64,000 nt of DNA, taken from Flavihumibacter cheonanensis. GTDB taxonomy: Bacteria; Bacteroidota; Bacteroidia; Chitinophagales; Chitinophagaceae. Below, in pieces: positions 8,207-16,651 of the stretch; position 1 is the first letter of the stretch, and every line of letters starts with the position of its first letter. The notes beneath the pieces were generated by a model. That model saw only the letters and a program-made list of their open reading frames with translations. It ran no database searches and was not told where the DNA came from. The DNA is taken from positions 62,001 through 126,000 of the forward strand of contig NZ_JAKRWF010000005.1 of assembly GCF_022352215.1 (NCBI RefSeq). Direction: 5' to 3'. The position numbers and the translations under genes are program-made.

Positions 8207-8232
8207 TTGCATCAAACTATAAAATCTTTTAT

Positions 8233-9198
8233 ATGGCAACTGCAACAACCGACAATATCCTGGATGTAACCCTCCTGGAACCCCGTCAGAAACACCCCAC
8301 CATTTTTGCCCGCTTTGATGCCCTGGACAAGGGAGAAAGTCTGACTATCCACAACGATCATGACCCGAAGCCGCTGTACTATCAGTTAGTAGGAGAGAGA
8401 GGAAACAGTTTTAACTGGGAATACCTGGAGCAGGGACCAGACTGGTGGAAAGTGAAGATCAGTAAACATCCGGCGGGAGAACCCAAAGCAACATTGGGAC
8501 AAATAGCAGCCAAAGACATCCGCAAAGCCCAGGTGTTTAAAAAATACGGTCTTGATTTTTGTTGTGGTGGTAAAAAAACACTGGATCAGGCCTGTGCTGA
8601 AAAAGGCCTGGATGTAGTAGCTGTAGAAAAAGAACTGCAACAAACTGATCATCTTGCTGCATCAACAAGACCAATTCCTTATCAGGACTGGAGCAGCGAT
8701 TTTCTGGCGGATTATATTGTTAATACACATCACAGTTATGTGAAGCGGGTACTGCCGGATTTGCGGCATTATGCTGCGAAAGTGCAACGGGTTCATGGAG
8801 ATCGTCATCCCGAATTAAATACGATTCAACCCCTGGTAGAGGCGCTGGCCAATGAATTGAGTGCACACCTGGTGAAAGAAGAACAAATCCTGTTCCCTTA
8901 TATTAAAGAGTTGGTTGCTGTAAAAAATCATAAGGATGGAATAACGGCTTCCCGTTTTGGCAGTATTGAAAACCCGGTACATATGATGGAGCATGAACAC
9001 GACACAGCGGGTAACATTCTGGAACAGCTACGACAGCTAACGGATGATTATACCCTTCCTGCGGATGCCTGTGCCAGTTATGATTTGCTCTACCGTATGC
9101 TGAGTGAATTTGAAGAGGACCTGCACCTGCACGTACATCTCGAAAACAATATACTCTTCCCAGCAGCCATTGATTTGGAAAAATCTCTTTTGAATTAA
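8233..9198 (+). CDS. Iron-sulfur cluster repair di-iron protein (RIC/ScdA/YtfE) with N-terminal DUF2249 domain
   Basis: A cytosolic 321-residue protein in three parts. Residues about 10-78 are a DUF2249 domain (LLEPRQKHPTIFARFDAL, then WEYLEQGPDWWKV). Residues about 88-140 are the ScdA_N/DUF542 domain with the adjacent pair C110-C111 (YGLDFCCGGKKTL). Residues about 155-315 are a hemerythrin-like four-helix domain with di-iron ligand candidates H166/H167, H212 with E216, H250, H254/H256 and H302 with E304. RIC proteins restore Fe-S clusters damaged by NO and oxidants. The frame is open back to an ATG at 8149, but that start would lie upstream of the promoter -7 box and its extra 28 residues fit no domain, so 8233 is preferred. 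The DUF2249 fusion is less common than free-standing RIC. Confidence 0.9.
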   Translation: MATATTDNILDVTLLEPRQKHPTIFARFDALDKGESLTIHNDHDPKPLYYQLVGERGNSFNWEYLEQGPDWWKVKISKHPAGEPKATLGQIAAKDIRKAQVFKKYGLDFCCGGKKTLDQACAEKGLDVVAVEKELQQTDHLAASTRPIPYQDWSSDFLADYIVNTHHSYVKRVLPDLRHYAAKVQRVHGDRHPELNTIQPLVEALANELSAHLVKEEQILFPYIKELVAVKNHKDGITASRFGSIENPVHMMEHEHDTAGNILEQLRQLTDDYTLPADACASYDLLYRMLSEFEEDLHLHVHLENNILFPAAIDLEKSLLN

Positions 9199-9208
9199 AT
9201 CCCGACCA

Positions 9209-9513
9209 ATGAGATCCGAACATGGTGCAGAGAAACCACTGGTGTACTCCTGCTCGGGTTGCAGCAGTGCTGCCCAGATGGCCAACTATATTGCACTTCA
9301 GTTGGATCGCAGAGGGCTTGCTGAAATGTCCTGCATTGCGGGAGTAGGAGGAAATGTAAAAAAGCTGGTTAAAACCTCTCCAACCATCAACTGATACCAG
9401 CTCATCATTTTGAACTAACGGTCTTCGGTGTGCGAAAAAAGCAACACGAAGATTTTAATCCGGATGAAGCTGCTGAGGTAATGAATACGATCGAAACCAG
9501 GATGCAAATCTGA
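9209..9513 (+). pseudogene. Broken DGC-domain putative zinc-binding protein
   Basis: The first part (9209-9394) reads YSCSGCSSAAQMANYIA and CIAGVGGNVKKLVKT, the normal N-terminus of DGC-domain proteins, with the first CxxC. It stops at 9392-9394. From about 9376 the +2-shifted frame reads LSNHQLIPAHHFELTVFG, then VRKKQHEDFNPDEAAEV, to a stop at 9511-9513, which is the expected family C-terminus. The central part with the second Cys pair (around the family's DGC motif) is absent. The simplest reading is a deletion of roughly 20-25 codons that also shifted the frame. It lies 10 bp after the RIC gene; intact homologues would be expected to work with metal or NO-stress functions. A sequencing error cannot explain the missing middle. 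Confidence 0.75.
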
Positions 9514-9536
9514 CCCACCCTGGAATGCCAGTCGCA

Positions 9537-9561
9537 TTTCTGACGAAGGCAGAAAATTTTT
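9537..9561 (+). terminator. Possible terminator of the RIC operon
   Basis: TTTCTG (9537-9542), 7-nt loop, CAGAAA (9550-9555), then ATTTTTA. The six-bp stem is short but the U-rich tail and the place between two transcription units fit. Confidence 0.4.
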
Positions 9562-9567
9562 AGAAAA

Positions 9568-9598
9568 TTGAGTTTCATATCAATTTTCCTTATATTCG
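9568..9598 (+). promoter_or_regulatory. Promoter of the amino-sugar operon
   Basis: TTG at 9568-9570, 20-bp spacer, TATATTCG at 9591-9598 (one mismatch to TAnnTTTG). It would start transcription near 9604, about 37 nt before the ATG at 9641. Confidence 0.5.
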
Positions 9599-9640
9599 GG
9601 TACGTACACGAAATTATCAACCAAGAACCCGCAGTCTGCC

Positions 9641-10993
9641 ATGTCAGCATCCCGAAACAGTCGCCGTCGCTTTTTAAAAACCGCTACCCAGGGTGCAGCC
9701 CTGCTCACGGTTGGCGGCATCCTTCCTGGATTTAGTGCCTCGAGTTATGCCAATATTTTAGGTTCCAATGAGCGATTGAACCTCGCCGTTATGGGAGTAA
9801 ACTCCAGAGGAAATGCACTCGCCACCAACTTTGCAGTACAACCGAATTCAAGGGTAGCCATCATTTGTGATGTGGATAGCCGGGCAGCTGCCAAAACCCA
9901 GGCGGAGGTGGCAAAAGTACAGGGACAGTCGCCTGTAACGGAGAAGGATATACGTAAAGTACTGGAAAATAAATCGATTGATGCCCTGGTGGTAGCAGCT
10001 CCTGATCACTGGCACGCTCCTGCAGCCATCCTGGCCGCCAAAGCAGGCAAACACGTGTACCTGGAAAAGCCAGCAAGCCACAATCCCCAGGAAGGAGAAT
10101 GGCTGATAGCTGCTCAGAAAAAATACAAAACCGTTATCCAGATGGGTAACCAGCGCCGCTCCTGGCCCAATGTGGCAGCGGGTATCAAAGCCTTGCACGA
10201 GGGTGTTATCGGAAGACCATATATGGCCAAGACATGGTATTCAAATAATCGTCCGGGTATTGGAACTGGCAAAAAAACAGCGATTCCTGATTGGCTGGAT
10301 TTTGAGCTCTGGCAAGGCCCCGCACCCCGCAAAGCCTACCAGGATAACCTGATCCACTACAACTGGCATTGGTTCTGGCATTGGGGCACGGGAGAAGCAT
10401 TGAACAACGGAACCCATATGGTGGACATCGCACGCTGGGGCTTGCAGGAAACATACCCCACCAGGGTCCTCTCTTCGGGTGGTCGTTATCGTTATCAGGA
10501 CGATTGGGAAACACCCGATACACAGAATATCAGCATTGAGTTCGGCAATCGGTCTACCATTACCTGGGAAGGTAGAAGTTGTAACCCGCGGTATGTGGAA
10601 GGAGCCAGTGTAGGTGTTATTTTTTACGCCGAAAACGGCACCATGGAATTTGATGGTACCAATGCCTATTCCATTTACGACCTGAAAAATAAACTGGTTA
10701 AAGAGGTGCGCAATGATGCTACTATTAATACCAGCAGTTTGTCCAGCCCTTCTCAACAATTGGATGCCATCCACCTGAATAATTTTCTGGATGCCATTCG
10801 TAAAGGCAGTCCGTTGAATGCGGAAATCATTGGCGGTCACCAAAGCACCCTGCTGGTTCAATTGGGAAATATTGCGCAACGAACTGGTACCATTCTGGAA
10901 ATTGATTCCGCTACGGGTCGGATTAAAAACAATCCGAAGGCCGAAGCACTCTGGAAACGCAGTTATGAACCGGGCTGGGAACCCACTATTTAA
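9641..10993 (+). CDS. Tat-exported Gfo/Idh/MocA family oxidoreductase
   Basis: A 450-residue NAD(P)-binding oxidoreductase. The N-terminus has a twin-arginine signal (SRRRFLKTATQGAALLTVGG), so the folded enzyme with its cofactor should be exported to the periplasm. The Rossmann part shows NLAVMGVNSRGNA in place of a strict GxGxxG, followed by DVDSRAAAK and the catalytic EKPASHN lysine. The second domain carries GTHMVDIARWGL, with the usual His of the active site. This is the type often mis-annotated as inositol 2-dehydrogenase in soil Bacteroidota. Members act on sugars and glycosides, some through a tightly bound nucleotide. It is the first gene of the 9641-17368 operon with nagA and nagB, so a 2-acetamido sugar or glycoside is a plausible substrate. 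I did not call GH109 because that family's sequence pattern is not evident. Confidence 0.88.
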   Translation: MSASRNSRRRFLKTATQGAALLTVGGILPGFSASSYANILGSNERLNLAVMGVNSRGNALATNFAVQPNSRVAIICDVDSRAAAKTQAEVAKVQGQSPVTEKDIRKVLENKSIDALVVAAPDHWHAPAAILAAKAGKHVYLEKPASHNPQEGEWLIAAQKKYKTVIQMGNQRRSWPNVAAGIKALHEGVIGRPYMAKTWYSNNRPGIGTGKKTAIPDWLDFELWQGPAPRKAYQDNLIHYNWHWFWHWGTGEALNNGTHMVDIARWGLQETYPTRVLSSGGRYRYQDDWETPDTQNISIEFGNRSTITWEGRSCNPRYVEGASVGVIFYAENGTMEFDGTNAYSIYDLKNKLVKEVRNDATINTSSLSSPSQQLDAIHLNNFLDAIRKGSPLNAEIIGGHQSTLLVQLGNIAQRTGTILEIDSATGRIKNNPKAEALWKRSYEPGWEPTI

Positions 10994-11002
10994 GCGCTGT
11001 TC

Positions 11003-12289
11003 ATGAAACAATCAACGGTCGTTTCTATTGGCATCATTGCTGGACTCTTTTTCATATTCGGACTGGTGAGTTGGGTGAATGCCATCCTGATTCCCTATTT
11101 CAAACTGGCCTGTGAACTCACTCACCTGCAGAGTTACCTGGTTGCATTTGCCTTTTATATATCCTATTTCGTTTTATCAGTGCCGGCTTCTTTTCTTCTC
11201 AAAAAAGCGGGATTCAAAAAGGGCATGATGATCGGGTTCTGGATCATGGCGATGGGCGCTTTTCTGTTTGTGCCTGCAGCTTATGGCAGAACCTATGGCA
11301 TATTCCTGGCAGGATTGTTTTCTCTCGGAGCGGGACTCGCGATTCTTCAAACCGCTGCTAATCCGTATATCACGGTATTGGGACCCAAAGAACGTGCTGC
11401 TCAACGGATCAGTATCATGGGGATCTGCAACAAATTCGCAGGTATACTGGCGCCTTTGTTATTTGCTGCTGCTATTTTACGTCCAACGGATGCTGAATTA
11501 TTCAAACAGATTCCACTGATGGATGATGCAGGCAGAACTGCTGCGCTTGATGAATTGATTCGCCGGGTGATTATACCCTATTCTGTTGTTGGAACAGTTC
11601 TTTTTTTGCTGGGAATTGCGATTCGGTATTCTCCTTTACCGGAAATCAATACCGATGAAGAAACCGGTGAACTGGCCTTGCAAAATTCCACCAAAACATC
11701 CGTTCTGCAGTTTCCGCACCTGGTGTTGGGTGCAATTGCCATTTTTGTGCATGTAGGAACCCAGGTAATTGCTATTGATACCATTATTCCTTATGCCGGT
11801 TCCATGCAGATTGATTTACTGGAAGCCAAGACCTTTCCGGGATATACACTTGCAGCAACTATTATTGGTTATATCCTTGGCATCATCGCCATTCCGAAAT
11901 TAATCAGCCAGGTAACAGCACTTCGAATCTGTACGCTGTTGGGATTGTTGTTTGCTGTACTGATCCTGCTGGCGAAAGGGAATATAACCCTGCTGGGACA
12001 TACCGCTGATCTCTCCATCTGGTTTGTGGTATTACTTGGACTGGCCAACTCATTGGTGTGGGCGGGTATCTGGCCACTGGCACTGGATGGATTGGGCAGG
12101 TTCACGAAAATCGGAGCCTCCCTGATGATTATGGGACTATGTGGGAATGCACTAATGCCCTTGTTATATGGATGGGCGGCGGATGTATGGGGACAACGAC
12201 TCGCCTATGCGGTATTGATTCCCTGTTACCTGTACCTCATTTTTTATGCGGTTAAAGGTCATCAATTCAGAAACTGGAGAAAGGCATGA
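11003..12289 (+). CDS. Sugar MFS transporter, FucP/GluP type
   Basis: A 12-helix, 428-residue permease of the fucose/glucose-galactose:H+ symporter family. The diagnostic motif LQTAANPYITVLGPKE (about residues 112-127) is present, as are VSWVNAILIPYFK in helix 1 and the loop KKAGFKKGMMIGFW. Transport is from periplasm to cytosol, driven by protons. It starts 9 bp after the Gfo/Idh/MocA gene and its stop overlaps the next start by 4 nt. From context the cargo may be an amino sugar or an oxidised derivative. A related permease is encoded at 22079-23314. Confidence 0.9.
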   Translation: MKQSTVVSIGIIAGLFFIFGLVSWVNAILIPYFKLACELTHLQSYLVAFAFYISYFVLSVPASFLLKKAGFKKGMMIGFWIMAMGAFLFVPAAYGRTYGIFLAGLFSLGAGLAILQTAANPYITVLGPKERAAQRISIMGICNKFAGILAPLLFAAAILRPTDAELFKQIPLMDDAGRTAALDELIRRVIIPYSVVGTVLFLLGIAIRYSPLPEINTDEETGELALQNSTKTSVLQFPHLVLGAIAIFVHVGTQVIAIDTIIPYAGSMQIDLLEAKTFPGYTLAATIIGYILGIIAIPKLISQVTALRICTLLGLLFAVLILLAKGNITLLGHTADLSIWFVVLLGLANSLVWAGIWPLALDGLGRFTKIGASLMIMGLCGNALMPLLYGWAADVWGQRLAYAVLIPCYLYLIFYAVKGHQFRNWRKA

Positions 12290-13653
12290 AGCGACAAATT
12301 CTACATACAGTCCTGGTAAACCTGCTATTCATATATCCTCTTATGTCACAAACCAACCATAATCCTGTTGAAAAATATCGTATACTCACGCTTGAACCAG
12401 GCCACTTTCATGCGGCCCTGGTTATGAAGGAATCGAATCCGCAGATTGATACTACCTGTTATCTGTATGCGCCGGATAATGCGGCTACATTTCAATACCT
12501 GGAGTACATAAAAAATTTCAACACTCGCAAACAAAACCCAACTTCCTGGAACCCTGTCTGGTATAAAGAAAAGGATTACCTGGAGCAAGCCTGGAAACAA
12601 CCATCCGGAAGCATTCTGGTGCTGGCGGGAAACAATCGCTCCAAAACCGCATGGATCAGTAAAGCCGTGAACAGGGGATATGCAGTGCTGGCCGATAAGC
12701 CCATGGCTATTGATCCGGAAGGATTTGCCAAGTTAGAACTGGCAATGACAACTGCAAAGAATAAAGGGCAACTGGTATATGATATCATGACCGAACGTTA
12801 TGAAATTCTGAACATTCTGCAGCGTTTATTGATGCAGCAAAAGGAGCTTTTTGGTGAACTGGAAAAAGGAAGTCCGGATAATCCAGCCATTGTAAAAGAA
12901 AGTTTGCATCATTACTACAAGCTGGTGGCAGGTGTACCCCTGAAACGAACCGAATGGCAATACGACCCCAAACAAGCAGGCAGTGGGCTGGTGGATGTTA
13001 CCACACACCTGGTAGACCAGGTACAATGGACCTGTTTTCCGGAGCAGAAACTAAACTATAACAGTGACGTACAACCGATACGGGCCAGGTTATGGTCCAC
13101 AGCCATCAGTCTGCTCCAATACAACGCCTCTACCGGAGCAGCCCGCTTTCCGGATTTTCTTGATACGTACCGTAAAGGTGATTCCATCCATATTCCCTCT
13201 AATGGGGAAATGGTGTATGCTTTAAAGGGAGTTCATGTGCGCATTAAAGTGGAATGGAATTATGAATCAACCAGAGGTGCTGGTGACAGGCACTATTCTA
13301 TGATTCGCGGAACCGGTTGCCAACTCGTAATTCGGCAGGCGCCAACAGATCGGTTTGGTGCCAGTTTGTATGTAGAGCCTGTGAGTGGAAAAACACTGAG
13401 CGAAGAAAAACTGATTACTGCAGTTAACGAAATCAAACGGATATATCCGGATATCCGCTTCAAAAAAGATGGAGCTGGCTGGAAGATATTGGTGCCGGAT
13501 CATTACAGATCCGGACATGAAGCACACTTTGCAAAAGTGACTGAACAGTTTCTTACCTATCTGAAAGCTGGCCGTATGCCCGATTGGGAATGGTCCTTCA
13601 TGACAAGTAAATATTTTGTCACCACCCAATCTCTGGCACTTGCAAAACAATGA
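12286..13653 (+). CDS. Exported putative oxidoreductase (Gfo/Idh/MocA-like, Oxidoreduct_C type)
   Basis: A 455-residue protein with a Sec signal peptide (VLVNLLFIYPLMSQ) and a Rossmann-like N-terminal half (YRILTLEPGHFHAALV; VLAGNNRSKTAWISKAVNRGYAVLADKPMAI). ADKPM corresponds to the EKP catalytic motif of the Gfo/Idh/MocA family. The C-terminal half (from about 210, VDVTTHLVDQVQW and later ERFG-like segments) matches the putative oxidoreductase C-terminal domain found in Bacteroidota. It was exported by Sec, unlike the two Tat-dependent relatives in the window, so any cofactor would have to be acquired outside the cytosol. That raises doubt whether it is a true dehydrogenase. The start overlaps the MFS stop by 4 nt; nagA begins 1 bp after its stop. 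Confidence 0.8.
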   Translation: MKRQILHTVLVNLLFIYPLMSQTNHNPVEKYRILTLEPGHFHAALVMKESNPQIDTTCYLYAPDNAATFQYLEYIKNFNTRKQNPTSWNPVWYKEKDYLEQAWKQPSGSILVLAGNNRSKTAWISKAVNRGYAVLADKPMAIDPEGFAKLELAMTTAKNKGQLVYDIMTERYEILNILQRLLMQQKELFGELEKGSPDNPAIVKESLHHYYKLVAGVPLKRTEWQYDPKQAGSGLVDVTTHLVDQVQWTCFPEQKLNYNSDVQPIRARLWSTAISLLQYNASTGAARFPDFLDTYRKGDSIHIPSNGEMVYALKGVHVRIKVEWNYESTRGAGDRHYSMIRGTGCQLVIRQAPTDRFGASLYVEPVSGKTLSEEKLITAVNEIKRIYPDIRFKKDGAGWKILVPDHYRSGHEAHFAKVTEQFLTYLKAGRMPDWEWSFMTSKYFVTTQSLALAKQ

Positions 13654-13654
13654 A

Positions 13655-14830
13655 ATGGCTCAGTTATCGATCATAAATGCCCGTATTATTACGCCAGCCG
13701 AAGTGCTGGAGAATGCTTGCCTGGTGGTCAGAGACGGAAAGATTCACCAGATCCAATCATCTGAAGTAACGCTACCCGATGGTCCGGTACTGGATGCCCG
13801 TGGCAACTGGCTTGCTCCCGGTTTTATTGATATTCATGTGCACGGTGGGGGAGGGTTTGATTTCATGGATAATACAGTTGAAGCCTTCCTGGCAATAGCC
13901 AGATTGCATGCAAAACATGGTACCACTTCGATGTTCCCTACAACACTAACCAGTGAATTGCCCGATCTGTATGCAACGATTGATTGTTATGAAAAAGCGC
14001 TTACTCACACACATGATGGAGCGCGTTTTCTGGGACTTCACCTGGAGGGACCCTATTTTTCCAAGGAGCAGCGGGGTGCACAGGATGAGCGGTACATCCG
14101 GAATCCTGATCCGGTTGAATACCGGGCGATCCATGAAAAATCTACCCATATCCGAAGATGGAGTGCTGCACCTGAATTGCCGGGTGCGCTGGCATTCGCA
14201 GATTTTTGTCGCTCGAAAGGAATTCTTCCCGCATTGGCTCATACCAACGCTGATTATGAGCAGGTAAAAACAGGAGTGAAGCATGGCTATCGGTTGGCAA
14301 CGCATTTGTATTCTGCCATGTCGGGACTAACCCGCCGAAACGGATTTCGGATTGCCGGAGCAATTGAGTCGAGTTTGCTGCTGGATGAAATCGATGTGGA
14401 GCTGATTGCGGATGGTGTGCATCTTCCGGAAGCCTTGTTGAAACTGGTAGTGAAAATAAAAGGAAAAGAAAAGATAGCCCTGGTAACAGATGCCATGCGT
14501 GCGGCAGGAACTGCTGTATCGAAATCTATTCTGGGGAGTAAAACATCCGGGCTCGAAGTGCTTATTGAAGACGATGTTGCCAAACTATCCGACCGGTCTG
14601 CATTTGCAGGAAGTATAGCAACCGCTGACCGCCTGGTACGTACCATGGTGCAATTGGCAGATGTCAGTATCCCGGATGCGGTTTATATGATGAGTACCAC
14701 ACCGGCACGTATAATGGGAATAGCTGATCAGTTCGGCAGTATTGAAATTGGAAAAATGGCAGACCTCGTAATATTTGATGAAAGCATCCGGATTCAGCAA
14801 ACAGTTATAGACGGAAAACCAGTTTTATAA
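13655..14830 (+). CDS. nagA: N-acetylglucosamine-6-phosphate deacetylase
   Basis: A cytosolic amidohydrolase-superfamily enzyme of 391 aa that converts GlcNAc-6-P to glucosamine-6-P and acetate. Visible family motifs are the metal-binding HVHGGGGFDFMD (H61, H63), HLEGPYFSKEQRGAQ with the metal-binding Glu, LAHTNADYEQ, ATHLYSAMSGL and LVTDAMRAAG with the catalytic Asp. The frame extends to an ATG at 13616 inside the preceding gene, but ATG 13655 gives the family's normal N-terminus (MAQLSIINARIITP) and lies one base after the upstream stop, so I chose it. nagB follows 7 bp downstream. Confidence 0.95.
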   Translation: MAQLSIINARIITPAEVLENACLVVRDGKIHQIQSSEVTLPDGPVLDARGNWLAPGFIDIHVHGGGGFDFMDNTVEAFLAIARLHAKHGTTSMFPTTLTSELPDLYATIDCYEKALTHTHDGARFLGLHLEGPYFSKEQRGAQDERYIRNPDPVEYRAIHEKSTHIRRWSAAPELPGALAFADFCRSKGILPALAHTNADYEQVKTGVKHGYRLATHLYSAMSGLTRRNGFRIAGAIESSLLLDEIDVELIADGVHLPEALLKLVVKIKGKEKIALVTDAMRAAGTAVSKSILGSKTSGLEVLIEDDVAKLSDRSAFAGSIATADRLVRTMVQLADVSIPDAVYMMSTTPARIMGIADQFGSIEIGKMADLVIFDESIRIQQTVIDGKPVL

Positions 14831-14837
14831 ATTGAAA

Positions 14838-15581
14838 ATGGAAGTTGTAGTTTTTGATTCAAGAGAAGAAATGGGCCTAACAGCAGCAAAACGGGTTTCA
14901 CAAAAGATCCGGGAACTGCAGCAGGAGAAACCGGTGTTGCGGATGATGTTTGCTGCTGCCCCCTCTCAACTGGAATTTTTGAAGGCATTGATCAAAGAGC
15001 CCATCAACTGGCAGGGGATTATTGCTTTTCATATGGATGAATACATCGGGTTACCTGCTTCGCATGCTGCATCCTTTCGAAACTTCCTGAATCGCTATCT
15101 TTTTGATTTGGTACCCTTCAGGGAAATTCATTGGATTAACGGAGAGGTTGAAGATCCGCAGCAGGAAGCAGATCGATATGCCGCCTTGTTAGCTGAATCA
15201 CCCATGGATATCATTTGCCTTGGAATTGGAGAAAATACCCACCTTGCGTTTAATGATCCGCATGTTGCAGATTTTCAGGATCCCTGCCTGGTGAAACTGG
15301 TAGATCTTGACCCCGCCTGCAGGCAACAACAGGTGAATGATGGCTGTTTCGAAACCCTGGAAGAGGTGCCGGCACTAGCCATTACCGTTAGCCTTCCGGC
15401 GCTCTATAGCGGAACTTATCTTTTCTGTATGGTGCCAGGTAAAAACAAGGCGCAGGCGGTACAGCATACGATGCAGGAGGCGATCAGCCCGGTATTTCCT
15501 TCCACCCTTTTGCGGAAGCATCCTGCGGTTGTCTTATTTTTAGACAGGGATAGTGCAGCATTATTGCCATCCCATAACTGA
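14838..15581 (+). CDS. nagB: Glucosamine-6-phosphate deaminase/isomerase-like protein
   Basis: A 247-residue sugar-phosphate isomerase of the NagB/6-phosphogluconolactonase fold, converting glucosamine-6-P to fructose-6-P and ammonia. FHMDEYIGLP (D67) and GIGENTHLAFND (H135) are the two signature blocks. In the second block the usual Gly before His (GHIAFN or GHLAFN) is Thr, and the position of the E. coli catalytic Asp141 is Asn, as in many NagB proteins. The Thr is unusual and may shift activity. TTG at 14832 is in frame two codons earlier, but ATG 14838 is the natural start. It lies between nagA and the LacI gene in one operon. Confidence 0.88.
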   Translation: MEVVVFDSREEMGLTAAKRVSQKIRELQQEKPVLRMMFAAAPSQLEFLKALIKEPINWQGIIAFHMDEYIGLPASHAASFRNFLNRYLFDLVPFREIHWINGEVEDPQQEADRYAALLAESPMDIICLGIGENTHLAFNDPHVADFQDPCLVKLVDLDPACRQQQVNDGCFETLEEVPALAITVSLPALYSGTYLFCMVPGKNKAQAVQHTMQEAISPVFPSTLLRKHPAVVLFLDRDSAALLPSHN

Positions 15582-15586
15582 CGTTT

Positions 15587-16648
15587 ATGAAAAAAGAATC
15601 GGAAGAACTGGTTGGAGTTAAGGAAATTGCCCGTCGCGCGAATGTCTCCATTGCAACGGTTGACCGGGTCCTGCATGATCGTCCGGGTGTTTCACTCAAA
15701 ACAAAGGAAAAGATCCAGCAAATAATTAAAGAGCTGAATTATCAGCCGAATATTGTGGCTCGCACCCTGGCAAGCCGCAAAAAATTAAAGTTTGCCATCA
15801 TCATGCCGGCCAGCTCGGAAGAAACCAGTTATTGGAAGGCGCCATTAGATGGTGTGCTACAGGCGGAGCAGGAGTTGAGGCAGTATGGAATCAGCGTTGA
15901 AAAATATCTTTTTGATCAAAATAACCGAAAAACTTTTGTTAAGCAAACGGCAGCGCTGTTGCAACAAAAGCCGGATGGCATTCTGCTCGCTCCAATGTTT
16001 GTAGAAGAATCCAATCAGTTTATGCAGCAGTGCCGGGAGCAATCCATTCCGGTTGTTTTTATTAACTCGGATTTGCCCGGACAATCCGGACTTGCCTATG
16101 TTGGACCTGATCTTTATCAGAGTGGATACCTGAGTGCACATCTGATCAGTTACCTGGTTCGTCCTTCTGACAGCATTCTAATGTTGCATATCACCCGTGA
16201 ACTGGAAATGGATCACCACCTGCTTCGGAAAGAAGAAGGATTTCGTACGTACTGGCAAGAACAGGGATATACACAGGAATTGATCACCATGCATATTGGC
16301 CAGACCGATACTGAAACCATTCGCCATCATATCAGCAGGCAATTGAAAAATTCTTCGATACGAGTACTATTTGTTACCAATTCAAGGGTGGCAGCAGTGG
16401 CGAAAGTACTGGAAGAACTGGATCGCACGGATCTGCTGCTGATCGGTTATGATTTTCTGGAAGACTCCATCGTTTACCTGAAAAAAAATGTGATTGATTT
16501 TCTTATCTGCCAGAAACCACAGGAACAGGCTTATCTTGGGATGATGGCACTTTATGATAAGCTGGTGTTGAATCAGCCCGTGAAGAGCGTTCATTTTATG
16601 CCAATCGATATCATCACCAGGGAAAATTATCTCTTTTATAATAATTGA
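15587..16648 (+). CDS. LacI-family transcriptional regulator
   Basis: A 353-residue DNA-binding regulator. The N-terminal helix-turn-helix is clear (VGVKEIARRANVSIATVDRV, then LHDRPGVSLKTKEKI), followed by the hinge helix NYQPNIVARTLASRK. Residues from about 65 are a periplasmic-binding-protein-like sugar sensor (FAIIMPASSEETSYWKAPLDG; QQKPDGILLAPM; VFINSDLPGQSGLAYVGPDLYQSGYLSA). It is embedded between nagB and the SGNH gene, so it probably controls this operon in response to a sugar or sugar phosphate. No obvious LacI-type operator (central CG palindrome) is apparent before 9641. Confidence 0.92.
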   Translation: MKKESEELVGVKEIARRANVSIATVDRVLHDRPGVSLKTKEKIQQIIKELNYQPNIVARTLASRKKLKFAIIMPASSEETSYWKAPLDGVLQAEQELRQYGISVEKYLFDQNNRKTFVKQTAALLQQKPDGILLAPMFVEESNQFMQQCREQSIPVVFINSDLPGQSGLAYVGPDLYQSGYLSAHLISYLVRPSDSILMLHITRELEMDHHLLRKEEGFRTYWQEQGYTQELITMHIGQTDTETIRHHISRQLKNSSIRVLFVTNSRVAAVAKVLEELDRTDLLLIGYDFLEDSIVYLKKNVIDFLICQKPQEQAYLGMMALYDKLVLNQPVKSVHFMPIDIITRENYLFYNN

Positions 16649-16651
16649 TGC

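Noticed and set aside
8149-8232. A longer N-terminus for the RIC protein
   Set aside because: The extra codons cover the palindrome and the -7 box and encode no domain.
9209-9394. An intact 61-aa small protein
   Set aside because: The continued homology to the family's C-terminus in another frame up to 9513 shows a broken gene.
9641-10993. GH109-type NAD-dependent glycosidase
   Set aside because: It is a Tat-exported Gfo/Idh/MocA protein next to nag genes, but the GH109-specific stretches I know are not recognisable; kept as a general family member.
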